64,000 nt of DNA from CAG-390 sp045541375 (lineage in GTDB: Bacteria; Bacillota; Clostridia; Oscillospirales; CAG-272). The position numbers and the translations under genes are program-made. The stretch lies in NCBI GenBank assembly GCA_045541375.1, contig JAZQJB010000144.1:1-64000 (forward strand), read 5' to 3'. Shown here one piece after another: positions 17,530 to 26,139 of this stretch. The notes beneath the pieces are model-generated. The model was not told where the DNA came from. It was given only the letters and a program-made list of their open reading frames with translations, and did not search any database. Within the stretch, counting starts at the first letter, position 1; every line of letters begins with the position of its first letter.

Positions 17530-18288
17530 ATGAACGAGCTTAACCTTAAACATAATATAAACGTAGACATTTCGATGTATAATGCGAACGGTCATTTTAC
17601 AATATCCGCATATCAAAGAATGATAATGGGAATGATAGAAGAACATCTTGACGAATTGAAGCTGGGTGAGAAATTTTTAATGGAAAATCACGGCATTTCG
17701 TGGGTACTTTTGTCAACCTCGATCGAATTGCGTCGACATATCAAACCGACAGAAAAACTGATTGGTACCACATGGCACGCGGGTGGAAGAGTTCCTTCAT
17801 TCAGAAGAGATTTTAATTTCAAGGATGAGAGCGGAGATGTCGTTGCTGTTGGCGCAACTGTTTCGACTCTGTTTGAAACCGAGGCAAGAAAAATATGCTT
17901 GAATAAAGAGAAGTTAGCCGTCGTTGATCTTGAATCACACGAGCCGGTTCTCGAAGGTCTTGAAAGAAGATTAAAGATCAACTCACCTGCGGTTGTTGTG
18001 GAAACACGAAAAGTTCGTCCCAGTATGACAGACGGTGTTGGTCACGTGAATAATACACGCTACGGAGATTTCGTATATGATGCAATGACCGATTCCGAAA
18101 GAGTTAGACTCGGTAATCTCAAAAGAATTGACGTTTGGTTCAATTACGAATTGCTTGCGGGCGATGAATTCGAGATCATTAAATCTTGCGAGAACGATGA
18201 CATTATATGCTTTAGTGGAAGAAAACTCAGCGCAGACAAGAATTCTTTTGACGTAAAGTTAACATTTCTGACGGAGAAAACGATATAA
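17530..18288 (+). CDS. Acyl-ACP thioesterase
   Basis: 252-residue tandem hot-dog protein of the plant-type FatA/FatB acyl-ACP thioesterase family common in Clostridia. It hydrolyses acyl-ACP to free fatty acids. The first hot-dog repeat spans residues 5-130 (AYQRMIMGMIEEHLDELKLG, then LMENHGISWVLLS). The second repeat carries the DGVGHVNNTRYGDFVYDAM motif near residue 165, with the HVNNxxY signature. Strong promoter and AGG-rich ribosome site upstream. dxs follows after 15 bases, so lipid and isoprenoid precursor genes share a transcript. Confidence 0.86.
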   Translation: MNELNLKHNINVDISMYNANGHFTISAYQRMIMGMIEEHLDELKLGEKFLMENHGISWVLLSTSIELRRHIKPTEKLIGTTWHAGGRVPSFRRDFNFKDESGDVVAVGATVSTLFETEARKICLNKEKLAVVDLESHEPVLEGLERRLKINSPAVVVETRKVRPSMTDGVGHVNNTRYGDFVYDAMTDSERVRLGNLKRIDVWFNYELLAGDEFEIIKSCENDDIICFSGRKLSADKNSFDVKLTFLTEKTI

Positions 18289-18303
18289 TATTTTTGAAAG
18301 ATC

Positions 18304-20199
18304 ATGACAAACAATAAATACACTTTTTTGAATGGAATAAATTCCCCAAGCGATCTCCGCGAATTTGATCGCGAGAATACGGCGATACTTGCAGAAGAGA
18401 TAAGAGATTATCTGATTCAAAATGTCAACGAATGCGGAGGGCATTTAGCCTCAAATCTGGGAGTTGTCGAACTGACACTTGCGCTTCACAGAGTATTTAA
18501 TACCCCCGAAGATAAGATTGTCTGGGATGTAGGCCACCAAAGCTACGTGCATAAATTGGTAACCGGAAGAAGGGAAGAGTTCAACTCACTTCGCACCCCC
18601 GGCGGCCTTTCCGGATTTACCAAGAGATCTGAAAGTGAATATGATCCTTTTGGAGCAGGTCATAGCTCGACATCAATTTCTGCCGCTCTTGGTATTGCAG
18701 AAGCGGAAAAACTAAAAGGCGGAGATGCTTACACTGTTGCCGTTGTCGGCGACGGTGCATTTACCGGCGGAATGATTTATGAGGCTCTGAACAATTGCGA
18801 CAGAACCGAAGGGCTTAAGCTTATCATTGTCCTTAATGAAAATGAGATGTCTATCTCAAAGAATATAGGCAGCATTGCAAAGACGATTTCAAAGCTCCGC
18901 ACAAGCCCCAAATACTTCAAAACCAAAGAGGCCACAAGAAGCTTTTTGGCAAAAATCCCCTTTGTCGGGAAACCGCTGGTTTCCTTTATAGTAAGGTGCA
19001 AAAAGACCATTAAAAATATCCTTTACGGCTCAAATTATTTTGAAAATCTTGGCCTTTACTATATCGGACCGATCGACGGTCATGATATTGGCGAACTCGA
19101 AGATATGCTTGCAGAGGCGAAGAAATGCAATCAATGTGTGCTTGTACATGTCAAGACTCAAAAGGGAAGAGGCTATGCTCCGGCTGAAGAACGCCCTGAT
19201 AAGTACCATTCAGTTGCACCGAAAGATGCTGAGCCTGCAGGCGGCTTTTCGCAGGCGTTTGGAAAGACAATTCTTCAGTCAGCAACCGAAGATGAACGTA
19301 TTTGTGCTATTACAGCTGCGATGGGACGCGGAACTGGACTTTCTGAATTCGAAAAGCAACATCCGGATAGATTCTTTGATGTCGGAATAGCCGAGGAACA
19401 CGCCGTTACATTCGCTGCAGGACTTGCTGCCGGAAACATGATTCCCGTGTGCACAATATATTCTACTTTCCTACAGAGAGGTTACGATAACATTCTGCAT
19501 GATGTGGCTCTTCAGGATCTTCCGGTAATCTTTGCAATCGACAGAGCGGGGCTGAATCCCTCTGACGGTGCAACTCACCACGGAATTTTTGATGTGTCCT
19601 TCCTGTCTGCAATTCCCGAGATGACGATATTTACCCCCGCTACTTACGAGGCTCTGGAAAGATCCTTTAAGTGTGCAGTTACACTTGGAAAACCGTCTGC
19701 AATCAGATATCCTAACGCAGTAGAGGACGAAATTGTAAGATCTGCATTTTACGGCGGTGAAGTATATGACGATATTTCTGTCAGAAGCTTTGCGTTGAAC
19801 GATGTAACGGACAATGTCATTATCACGCACGGCAGAATGGCGTCTACCGCTCTTGAAGCTGCCGCACAGCTTATGGATTCGGGAATTACTTGCGCAATAC
19901 TCCTATGCGAATTTATCAAGCCTTACGATGCATTGGCCGATATTATCTCCGAGATGTTGCCGTACACGGTGAAGAATATTGTATTTCTTGAAGAAGAGAT
20001 CCTCTCAGGGGGCTTTGGCATGAACCTTTCGTTTGAGCTTCGCCGCAGAAGAATATTGACGAGGGCAAGACATAAGATAATTGCAGTTGACGATAATTTT
20101 GCAGTCCCCGAAAGAGGCGAAAATGTTTGGCAAGCTGCAGGAGTAGATCCTTCTACTGTCGCAGAAACGATTATCGAAATGATTGAAGCATATAAATAA
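18304..20199 (+). CDS. dxs: 1-deoxy-D-xylulose-5-phosphate synthase
   Basis: Thiamine-diphosphate enzyme that condenses pyruvate and glyceraldehyde 3-phosphate, the first step of the MEP isoprenoid pathway. GHSSTSISAALG near residue 120 and the TPP motif GDGAFTGGMIYEALNN near residue 150 are present, followed by YIGPIDGHD near residue 255 and the pyrimidine-domain FFDVGIAEEHAV near residue 360. 631 residues, full length. It is separated from ispA, its usual neighbour in Clostridia, by about 15 kb, and here follows the thioesterase. A terminator closes the unit at 20207. Confidence 0.96.
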   Translation: MTNNKYTFLNGINSPSDLREFDRENTAILAEEIRDYLIQNVNECGGHLASNLGVVELTLALHRVFNTPEDKIVWDVGHQSYVHKLVTGRREEFNSLRTPGGLSGFTKRSESEYDPFGAGHSSTSISAALGIAEAEKLKGGDAYTVAVVGDGAFTGGMIYEALNNCDRTEGLKLIIVLNENEMSISKNIGSIAKTISKLRTSPKYFKTKEATRSFLAKIPFVGKPLVSFIVRCKKTIKNILYGSNYFENLGLYYIGPIDGHDIGELEDMLAEAKKCNQCVLVHVKTQKGRGYAPAEERPDKYHSVAPKDAEPAGGFSQAFGKTILQSATEDERICAITAAMGRGTGLSEFEKQHPDRFFDVGIAEEHAVTFAAGLAAGNMIPVCTIYSTFLQRGYDNILHDVALQDLPVIFAIDRAGLNPSDGATHHGIFDVSFLSAIPEMTIFTPATYEALERSFKCAVTLGKPSAIRYPNAVEDEIVRSAFYGGEVYDDISVRSFALNDVTDNVIITHGRMASTALEAAAQLMDSGITCAILLCEFIKPYDALADIISEMLPYTVKNIVFLEEEILSGGFGMNLSFELRRRRILTRARHKIIAVDDNFAVPERGENVWQAAGVDPSTVAETIIEMIEAYK

Positions 20200-20206
20200 A
20201 TAATAA

Positions 20207-20246
20207 GACCTCTTGAGTGCATTAAACACACAAGAGGTCGCTTTTT
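20207..20246. terminator. Hairpin terminator between dxs and ldh
   Basis: 9-bp stem (20207-20215 with 20231-20239) followed by a T-run at 20242-20246 on the plus strand. The minus-strand side is T-rich as well, so it probably stops both dxs and the convergent ldh. Confidence 0.8.
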
Positions 20247-21201
20247 ATACTGATAGTGTTATTCCCAGATTCCCGAGTGTCGAGTGAAGGGTAGAGGCGG
20301 AAAGAAGAAGTTTGTTCTTTTCGTTTTCATTTAACGGTATTTCAAGTATTTCTTCGATGCCGTTTTTACCGATAACGCAAGGAACTCCCAAACAAATTCC
20401 ATTTACCCCATACTGTCCATCGAGAAGTGCAGAAACCGGAAGTATAGCGCGTTCATCTCTGACAATTGCTTCAACGATCCTGCGTACAGCTTCTGCAATG
20501 GCATAGTAGGTTGAGCCTTTAGCGTTGATTATTCTGTATGCGGAATCACGAACGTCTTCGAAGATTTCTTCAAAAGTACTCTCATTGCAACTATCGGAAC
20601 ACTTGTGGCAAAATGAAGAAATATCAATACCCGAGACGTTAGCGCTGCTCCAAACGGGAAGCTCGCTGTCGCCGTGCTCACCGATGATGAAGGTATGAAC
20701 GTTTCTTGGGTCAACCTGCAATTCATTGCCCATAAGTTGCTTCAAACGAGCAGTATCAAGAACAGTTCCCGAACCCAAGACCTTTTTACTGTCATACCCG
20801 GACATAGCAATAGTTATATAAGTTAAAATATCTACAGGGTTGGTAACCACAAGAATTATGCCGTCGAAATCTGTCTTTTTCAGGTTACCTATTATACTGG
20901 AAAATACTTTTGTATTGCGCTGTAAAAGATCAAGCCTTGTTTCCCCTTGTCGCTGCGAAACCCCGGCTGTTATGATGACTATACCGGCATCGGACAGATC
21001 ATTGTAATTACCGGCGTAAATATCACTTGGTGAGTTGAAAGGGATACCGTGAGCTATATCTTCTGCTTCCCCCGCAGCTTTGACTGCGTCTACATCTACA
21101 AGAACTATTTCGGTAAATAGTCCCGAAATCATAAGGGTGTAAGCGGTTGTGGCACCAACGTTACCGCAACCGATTACACCGCATTTTTTATAATTGTGCA
21201 T
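20245..21201 (-). CDS. ldh: L-lactate dehydrogenase
   Basis: 318-residue NAD-dependent enzyme interconverting pyruvate and L-lactate. The Rossmann motif GCGNVGATTAY starts at residue 10. The substrate loop reads SQRQGETRLDLL, with Gln at the position that selects lactate rather than malate (Arg in MDH). IIGEHGDSELPVWS near residue 180 contains the catalytic His. It lies 59 bases after glpK on the same strand. Its ribosome site GGAGGT sits inside a two-tier inverted repeat (21201-21243), which may control translation. This points to fermentative lactate formation. Confidence 0.93.
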   Translation of the reverse strand: MHNYKKCGVIGCGNVGATTAYTLMISGLFTEIVLVDVDAVKAAGEAEDIAHGIPFNSPSDIYAGNYNDLSDAGIVIITAGVSQRQGETRLDLLQRNTKVFSSIIGNLKKTDFDGIILVVTNPVDILTYITIAMSGYDSKKVLGSGTVLDTARLKQLMGNELQVDPRNVHTFIIGEHGDSELPVWSSANVSGIDISSFCHKCSDSCNESTFEEIFEDVRDSAYRIINAKGSTYYAIAEAVRRIVEAIVRDERAILPVSALLDGQYGVNGICLGVPCVIGKNGIEEILEIPLNENEKNKLLLSASTLHSTLGNLGITLSV

Positions 21202-21243
21202 TGCAAATTACCTCCGAAATAATTTCGGAATTAGTATTTGCAA
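21201..21243 (-). promoter_or_regulatory. Inverted repeat over the ldh ribosome site
   Basis: An outer 8-bp perfect stem (21201-21208 with 21236-21243) and an inner 7-bp stem (21213-21219 with 21223-21229, loop of 3). In the mRNA the inner stem takes in part of the GGAGGT ribosome site and the outer stem reaches the base before the AUG. It could be a translational switch or an operator. Confidence 0.45.
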
Positions 21244-21260
21244 CTTGGAGAAATTTATTA

Positions 21261-22754
21261 TTAATTATTTACCCAACCGCGCGAGCGATCAACCGCTTTA
21301 TGCCAATCGTTAATCAAAGACATTCGCTTAAGAATATCCATATCCGAATCAACTACTGTGTCGATCGATCGGTTAGATATAATGCTGCTCGTTGAAGATA
21401 TCGCATCAACACCCAATCCCGCAAGATACGCAGCGCCGAGTGCCGTGGTTTCAATACACGACGGACGGAGAACTTTCTTTCCGAGAAGGTCGGCTTGAAT
21501 CTTCAATAGGAGGTTGTTTGCAGATGCACCGCCGTCAACATTCAGAGCATCAAATGTAATTCCGGATTCGGATTGCATTAAAGCAAGTACGTCATAAGTC
21601 TGGAACGCCATGGAGTCAAGAACCGCACGAACAATGTGAGCTCGAGTAGTTCCGCGGGTCAATCCCGAGATAGAGCCTCTTGCATAAGGATCCCAATAAG
21701 GAGCGCCGAGTCCGACAAATGCGGGAACAAAATATACTCCGCCGCTGTCGGATACAGTCGAAGCAATTTCCTCGGTTTCTGCTGCGTGCTTGACCAATCC
21801 AAGACCGTCGCGAAGCCACTGTACAGCTGCGCCGCAGATGAAAACAGAACCTTCAAGAGCGTAATATACCTTGCCATCGAGTCCCCATGCAATGGTTGTA
21901 ACAAGTCCGTTCTTTGAGAATACCGGCTTTTCGCCTGTATTCATCAGTAAGAATCCGCCAGTGCCGTAAGTGTTCTTCGCATCACCGGGATTATAGCAGC
22001 ACTGCCCGAACAGGGCGGCCTGCTGGTCGCCGGCAACTCCCGCTACGGGAATGCTACCACCGAATAATTCGGGCGCGGTATAACCAAAGATACCCGATGA
22101 AGGCATTACTTCGGGCAAGATCGATGCAGGAATATCAAACACCTCAAGAAGTGTCTTATCCCATTCGAGATCGTTGATATTGTATAGCATCGTTCTTGAC
22201 GCATTTGAGTAGTCGGTGGCGTGAACCTTTTTACCCGTCAGATTGTATATAAGCCAAGAATCAACAGTGCCGAAGCAGAGCTCACCGTTCTTTGCTCTTT
22301 CTCTCGCACCATCTACGTGATCGAGTATCCATTTGATCTTTGTCGCAGAAAAATACGGGTCGAGTACAAGTCCGGTCTTTTCTCTTATCATGTCGGTAAG
22401 TCCCAGACGTCTGAGCTCATCGCAATAGTCCGATGTTCGTCTGCATTGCCATACGATTGCGTTGTATATGGGCTTACCGGTGTTTTTGTCCCAAATGATC
22501 GTTGTTTCACGTTGATTGGTTATACCGATTGCGCATATATCGGAATATATCAACCCCGCCTTTTTAATAGCGTTTTGAGCAACCGTTAGCTGTGTGTTCC
22601 AAATGTCATCGGGATTGTGCTCAACGTATCCTTCGCTCGGGAAGATCTGCGGAAATTCAAGCTGATCCATCGAAATGATCTTTCCGTTAAGATCAAATAT
22701 TATAGCTCTGGAACTTGTTGTTCCTGCATCGAGTGCAAGTAAGTATTTGGACAT
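21261..22754 (-). CDS. glpK: Glycerol kinase
   Basis: Phosphorylates glycerol to glycerol 3-phosphate. FGGY-family kinase with the N-terminal ATPase motif LALDAGTTSSRAIIFD at residue 4, GVAGDQQAALFGQ near residue 240, and the FGGY_2-type signature DGGASANNLLLKIQADLLGK near residue 400. 497 residues. The codon at 22754 (MSKYLLAL) is chosen over 22766 because GGAGG lies about 8 bases before it. No glycerol facilitator or GlpF/GlpO neighbour is present. ldh follows. Glycerol 3-phosphate could also come from the phosphodiesterase fusion at 34848. Confidence 0.95.
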   Translation of the reverse strand: MSKYLLALDAGTTSSRAIIFDLNGKIISMDQLEFPQIFPSEGYVEHNPDDIWNTQLTVAQNAIKKAGLIYSDICAIGITNQRETTIIWDKNTGKPIYNAIVWQCRRTSDYCDELRRLGLTDMIREKTGLVLDPYFSATKIKWILDHVDGARERAKNGELCFGTVDSWLIYNLTGKKVHATDYSNASRTMLYNINDLEWDKTLLEVFDIPASILPEVMPSSGIFGYTAPELFGGSIPVAGVAGDQQAALFGQCCYNPGDAKNTYGTGGFLLMNTGEKPVFSKNGLVTTIAWGLDGKVYYALEGSVFICGAAVQWLRDGLGLVKHAAETEEIASTVSDSGGVYFVPAFVGLGAPYWDPYARGSISGLTRGTTRAHIVRAVLDSMAFQTYDVLALMQSESGITFDALNVDGGASANNLLLKIQADLLGKKVLRPSCIETTALGAAYLAGLGVDAISSTSSIISNRSIDTVVDSDMDILKRMSLINDWHKAVDRSRGWVNN

Positions 22755-22792
22755 AGCTGCCTCCAAAGAAATATTGTTATCTATATTTTATC

Positions 22793-22824
22793 AAAAAAAA
22801 TCCTTACCGTCAAGCGGTAAGGAT
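22793..22824 (-). terminator. Rho-independent terminator after the unknown gene at 22838
   Basis: 10-bp stem (22800-22809 with 22815-22824) with a 5-base loop. Read on the minus strand it is followed by eight U (A-run 22793-22800), and it begins 14 bases after the stop codon. Confidence 0.9.
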
Positions 22825-22837
22825 AAATTTATTAAAA

Positions 22838-23611
22838 TTAATTGTTTTCTATGCTTATGTATTCAAGATTACGGATAACTTCCGATATCTTGTTTGATAT
22901 TATTGCGGGGGAGAGAAGATTGGCTCTGTATGACGGTACACCTTCGGAATACAGTGCATTTGCAGATTCCGAAATAAACAAATTTATGATTGCAATAATT
23001 TTTGTGCAGTTTTTTGCTATCCCAAGATAATGCGCCGATGTACGGTTGCTTTCGTTTGAGGAAGCGTGCGACTGAAGAGATATGGCTCTGCAATCAAGAA
23101 CATCTTCTTTGTCACGGTTCAACATCGATGCGTATATTGCAAGCTTGGATTCGTTGTAGATCTCCATAAATGATGCAGAACACGCGCGCATTTGAGCGGA
23201 AGTTTCACCGAGGGTCATCAAGGACTTCGAGATTACATTCAAATTGGTGCTTATAGCTTCGATAGCAAATGAAAGATCTGAACGCATATCATCCGTGGTT
23301 TCTTGTTTGAAAGAGAACATAAATTCCCTTAAATAACCTTTGCGCCCCCAAATGTCTACCAAGGATTTGAAAGAACTTGTAATTTTTTCTTTAGCCCAAT
23401 AAGCCTCACGGCAGGATTCTTCTGCTTCTGAACGTATCTGCACATAATTCAACTCAACGTTTGAGAGCCTTCTCATCAGCTCGCTGTTTGCGTTTCTGAG
23501 GCGCATAAATTCAGCGACTGTTTGCAAAGCCTTTTCGTTCAGGGGAACTGTGCATATATTTTCGCGAAAAAGTCTTTCGGACAATGCTTGTAATGTTTCT
23601 GAAGTGTACAT
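22838..23611 (-). CDS. Unknown helical, coiled-coil-rich cytoplasmic protein
   Basis: 257 residues, not recognised. It is almost entirely amphipathic helix with many Glu, Ser and Asn. Residues 40-100 have heptad-like spacing (LMRRLSNVELNYVQIRSEAE), and no membrane segment or metal motif is present. An AGAAGG ribosome site precedes the ATG. The gene follows the khpA terminator on the same strand, so it is expressed either by read-through from the ffh-rpsP-khpA operon or from an unseen promoter. It occupies the place where rimM-trmD-rplS usually follow. It ends in a strong terminator. No function can be given. Confidence 0.65.
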   Translation of the reverse strand: MYTSETLQALSERLFRENICTVPLNEKALQTVAEFMRLRNANSELMRRLSNVELNYVQIRSEAEESCREAYWAKEKITSSFKSLVDIWGRKGYLREFMFSFKQETTDDMRSDLSFAIEAISTNLNVISKSLMTLGETSAQMRACSASFMEIYNESKLAIYASMLNRDKEDVLDCRAISLQSHASSNESNRTSAHYLGIAKNCTKIIAIINLFISESANALYSEGVPSYRANLLSPAIISNKISEVIRNLEYISIENN

Positions 23612-23636
23612 AAGTCAACCTTCTTTTAATTGTTAA

Positions 23637-23676
23637 AAAGCGGGGCTTTCGCCATGAAGCGCAAGCCCCGCTTTTC
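23637..23676 (-). terminator. Terminator after khpA
   Basis: Perfect 13-bp GC-rich stem (23637-23649 with 23664-23676) around a 14-base loop, with a U-tract on the minus strand. It lies 20 bases after the khpA stop and ends the ylxM-ffh-rpsP-khpA operon. Confidence 0.88.
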
Positions 23677-23695
23677 GGTGATGGCATTCCGCCGA

Positions 23696-23929
23696 TCAGC
23701 GAATATCAACGGTTACTTTCTTGCCGGTGGAGGCAGAGGCAGCCTTGACAACAGTTCTGATTGCTTTTGCGATCTTACCGCCGCGGCCGATAACCATACC
23801 CATCTCATCGGGAGCAACACTGAGGGTGAACTCAATGTTGTTACCGTTTTCGTTACGAACTACCTTGACCTCGTCGGGAGTATCAACGATAGCACTAACG
23901 ATGTCTACAAGAAGCTTTTCGAGATCCAT
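23696..23929 (-). CDS. khpA: KH-domain RNA-binding protein KhpA (YlqC)
   Basis: 77-residue single KH domain with the GxxG-type loop VIGRGGKIAKAIR near residue 47. In Firmicutes KhpA pairs with KhpB/Jag as a small-RNA and cell-division-linked RNA binder. It sits directly after rpsP (14-base gap), as in most Firmicutes, and ends the operon here. The length is normal. The usual downstream genes rimM, trmD and rplS are absent. Confidence 0.93.
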   Translation of the reverse strand: MDLEKLLVDIVSAIVDTPDEVKVVRNENGNNIEFTLSVAPDEMGMVIGRGGKIAKAIRTVVKAASASTGKKVTVDIR

Positions 23930-23943
23930 CTTGCACCACTCAA

Positions 23944-24183
23944 TTACTCAGTGATGCCGGCCTTCTTCAAAAGAGCCTTAACGGTCTCGGTGGGCTGTAC
24001 ACCCTTGGAGAGCCAATCCTTAGCCTTGTCAGCGTCGATCTTGATCTCGGAGTTTCCAAGAGGATTGTAGTAACCGATCTCATCGATGAAGCGACCGCCT
24101 CTGGGGCTGCGCTCGTCAGCAACGATTACACGATAGAAGGGCTGCTTCTTTGCGCCAGCTCTGCGAAGTCTCATTTTTACCAT
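23944..24183 (-). CDS. rpsP: 30S ribosomal protein S16
   Basis: 79-residue protein beginning MVKMRLRRAGAKKQPFYRVI, continuing VADERSPRGGRFIDEIGYYNP, the S16 signature split across residues 1-40. It binds 16S rRNA in the lower body of the small subunit and helps assembly. It is translated from AGGAG about 8 bases upstream, within the ffh-rpsP-khpA transcript. Length and sequence are typical for Clostridia. Confidence 0.97.
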   Translation of the reverse strand: MVKMRLRRAGAKKQPFYRVIVADERSPRGGRFIDEIGYYNPLGNSEIKIDADKAKDWLSKGVQPTETVKALLKKAGITE

Positions 24184-24239
24184 TTTTGTTTTTCTCCTTT
24201 TGTATGTTTTTTAAATTTTATTCTATATTATGAATCCCG

Positions 24240-25571
24240 TTAAAAAGGGAATTTCATCTTTTTGCCACGGCGTTTACCGCCCATGGATGTGAATTGCTTC
24301 ATAAGCTTTTTGACCTGTTCAAATTGCTTGAGAAGTCTGTTTACCTCTTCGACACTCGTGCCGCTTCCGGCTGCAATTCTTCTTTTCCTCGAAGAATTGA
24401 GAATCTCGGGCTTTGCGCGTTCGCGAGGAGTCATGGATTTGATGATCGCTTCGGTTCTGCCGAGAGCTTTTTCGTCGATTTGCGCATCTTTGAGCGCAGA
24501 GGTGTTTACTCCCGGCATCATGCCGAGAAGCTGTTCCATACTGCCCATATTCTTGATCTGCTCGAACTGCTCGAGATAATCGTCAAGAGTAAAGGACTGA
24601 TCGCGCATCTTCTTTTCGAGTTCTGCTGCCTTTTTATCATCGTAAGCTGCTTCGGCTTTTTCAATGAGAGAAAGCACGTCGCCCATACCGAGGATTCTGC
24701 TTGCCATACGGTCGGGGTGGAAAGGCTCGATAGCGTCGATCTTTTCGCCTACACCAATGAATTTGATGGGCTTGCCGGTAACGTATCTTACCGAGAGAGC
24801 TGCACCGCCTCGGGTGTCACCGTCAAGCTTTGTAAGAATTACGCCGGTAATATCAAGAAGATCATTGAAATGTTCTGCAACGTTTACCGAGTCCTGACCG
24901 ATCATGGAGTCGATGGTGAGAAGGATCTCGGTGGGTTCGACTTTCTCTTTGATGGAACGAAGCTCTTCCATAAGCACTTCGTCAATATGAAGTCGACCTG
25001 CGGTATCGATAAATACCATATCGCAGAAGTTGTCTTTTGCGTATTTAAGACCTTCTTGTGCGATCTTTACGGGGGAAACATCGGTTCCCATTGTAAATAC
25101 AGGAACGTTTATCTGTTCTCCGAGTATTTGAAGCTGCTTGATAGCCGCGGGACGGTAGATATCGCAAGCAACAAGCAACGGACGTTTGCCCTGCTTTTTG
25201 TACATTGCCGCAAGCTTGGCGGCGTGTGTTGTTTTACCTGCACCCTGAAGACCGCACATCATAACAACGGTCGGCGGTGTGGACGAAATTGTAAGCTTTG
25301 CCTGAGAGCCGCCCATAATAGCGGTCAACTCTTCGTTAACGATCTTTACGATTTGCTGCGCGGGAACAAGGGATTCGAGAACCTCGCTTCCAACAGCCCT
25401 TTCTGTAACTTGTTTAACAAATTCACGTACAACTTTGAAGTTGACATCGGCTTCAAGAAGGGCAAGCTTAATTTCACGCATACCGACTTTGACATCCGCT
25501 TCGGTAAGTTTACCTTTGTTGCGGAAATGTTTGAAAGCGGCTGTGAGCTTATCGCTTAAGCTTTGAAACAT
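24240..25571 (-). CDS. ffh: Signal recognition particle GTPase Ffh
   Basis: Protein of the signal recognition particle that targets nascent membrane proteins to FtsY. N domain in residues 1-85. G domain with a P-loop reading GLQGAGKTTHAAKLA near residue 107, where His replaces the common Thr after GKTT. DTAGRLHID near residue 188 and TKLDGDTRGGAALS near residue 245 follow. The Met-rich M domain is at residues 300-443, ending in GKRRGKKMKF. 443 residues. Second gene after ylxM. No SRP RNA gene was recognised in the window. Confidence 0.97.
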   Translation of the reverse strand: MFQSLSDKLTAAFKHFRNKGKLTEADVKVGMREIKLALLEADVNFKVVREFVKQVTERAVGSEVLESLVPAQQIVKIVNEELTAIMGGSQAKLTISSTPPTVVMMCGLQGAGKTTHAAKLAAMYKKQGKRPLLVACDIYRPAAIKQLQILGEQINVPVFTMGTDVSPVKIAQEGLKYAKDNFCDMVFIDTAGRLHIDEVLMEELRSIKEKVEPTEILLTIDSMIGQDSVNVAEHFNDLLDITGVILTKLDGDTRGGAALSVRYVTGKPIKFIGVGEKIDAIEPFHPDRMASRILGMGDVLSLIEKAEAAYDDKKAAELEKKMRDQSFTLDDYLEQFEQIKNMGSMEQLLGMMPGVNTSALKDAQIDEKALGRTEAIIKSMTPRERAKPEILNSSRKRRIAAGSGTSVEEVNRLLKQFEQVKKLMKQFTSMGGKRRGKKMKFPF

Positions 25572-25592
25572 AAAATAGCCTCCTGTCGATGT

Positions 25593-25940
25593 TTAATTTT
25601 CGATGATACTGCGTATTTCGGACAGTATCTCAAGAAGAGAAGCATCATCCTTGCTTTCTTTGATAATTGACTCGGCACGGTCGGTGCATTCGCACAAAAG
25701 CCTGAACTTTTTTGCCATTCCGAGCTTTTCTTCGAAAAGAAGCAGTTCATCTCCCGCTTTTTTGATAAGGTCGCGAGCACCTTGACGTGTGATTCCAAGC
25801 GCATCGGCAATCTCGGAAAGTGACATATCCTCGTTGTAATACATATCAAGGACTGTGCGCCGTCTTTCGTTCAGCATTTCACCGTAAAAGTCGAGAAGAT
25901 AGCCTATTTCGAGCGATTTCTGAAACATATTTTCCTCCAT
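25593..25940 (-). CDS. ylxM: YlxM/p13-like helix-turn-helix protein (UPF0122)
   Basis: 115-residue protein with a sigma-70 region-4-like helix-turn-helix, SLSEIADALGITRQGARDLI, near residue 35. YlxM is always found just before ffh in Firmicutes and has been reported to influence SRP GTPase activity in streptococci. TATTTTCCTCCAT on the plus strand shows its GGAGG ribosome site. It is first in the operon, under the consensus promoter at 25970-25998. Confidence 0.92.
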   Translation of the reverse strand: MEENMFQKSLEIGYLLDFYGEMLNERRRTVLDMYYNEDMSLSEIADALGITRQGARDLIKKAGDELLLFEEKLGMAKKFRLLCECTDRAESIIKESKDDASLLEILSEIRSIIEN

Positions 25941-25969
25941 GAAACGGTGTAAAGTAAAATGCTTTACAG

Positions 25970-25998
25970 ATTATATCACAAGTCGATCTTTTTGTCAA
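25970..25998 (-). promoter_or_regulatory. Consensus promoter of the ylxM-ffh-rpsP-khpA operon
   Basis: Minus strand: perfect TTGACA (25993-25998), a 17-base spacer, and perfect TATAAT (25970-25975), about 30 bases before the ylxM start. The 80-base AT-rich region up to 26080 separates it from the divergent promoter. Confidence 0.88.
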
Positions 25999-26079
25999 TA
26001 GGTTTTTGTGAATTTTTCAAAATATTTTTTCGCAATTTTGCTTATTTAATATTAAATTAAAATATATTCATATATTTAC

Positions 26080-26108
26080 TTGACAAAATCTAAAAATACG
26101 GTTATAAT
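26080..26108 (+). promoter_or_regulatory. Consensus promoter of the DUF1858 gene
   Basis: Perfect TTGACA (26080-26085), a 17-base spacer, and perfect TATAAT (26103-26108). The start codon is at 26140 with a GGAGGTG ribosome site at about 26127. Together they are among the strongest expression signals in the window. Confidence 0.88.
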
Positions 26109-26139
26109 TAATATGTATAACTATACGGAGGTGAAAAAA

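Noticed and set aside
20245..21201. Malate dehydrogenase call
   Set aside because: The specificity loop has Gln (SQRQGETR), as in lactate dehydrogenase, instead of the malate dehydrogenase Arg.
21195..21245. Rex operator upstream of ldh
   Set aside because: The TTGCAAAT arms do not fit the TTGTGAA-N4-TTCACAA pattern and the arms are too far apart.
24294..25559. Long open frame of 421 codons on the plus strand opposite ffh
   Set aside because: It mirrors the ffh reading frame, lacks a ribosome site and has the His/Cys/Leu-rich composition typical of antisense frames over strongly biased genes.
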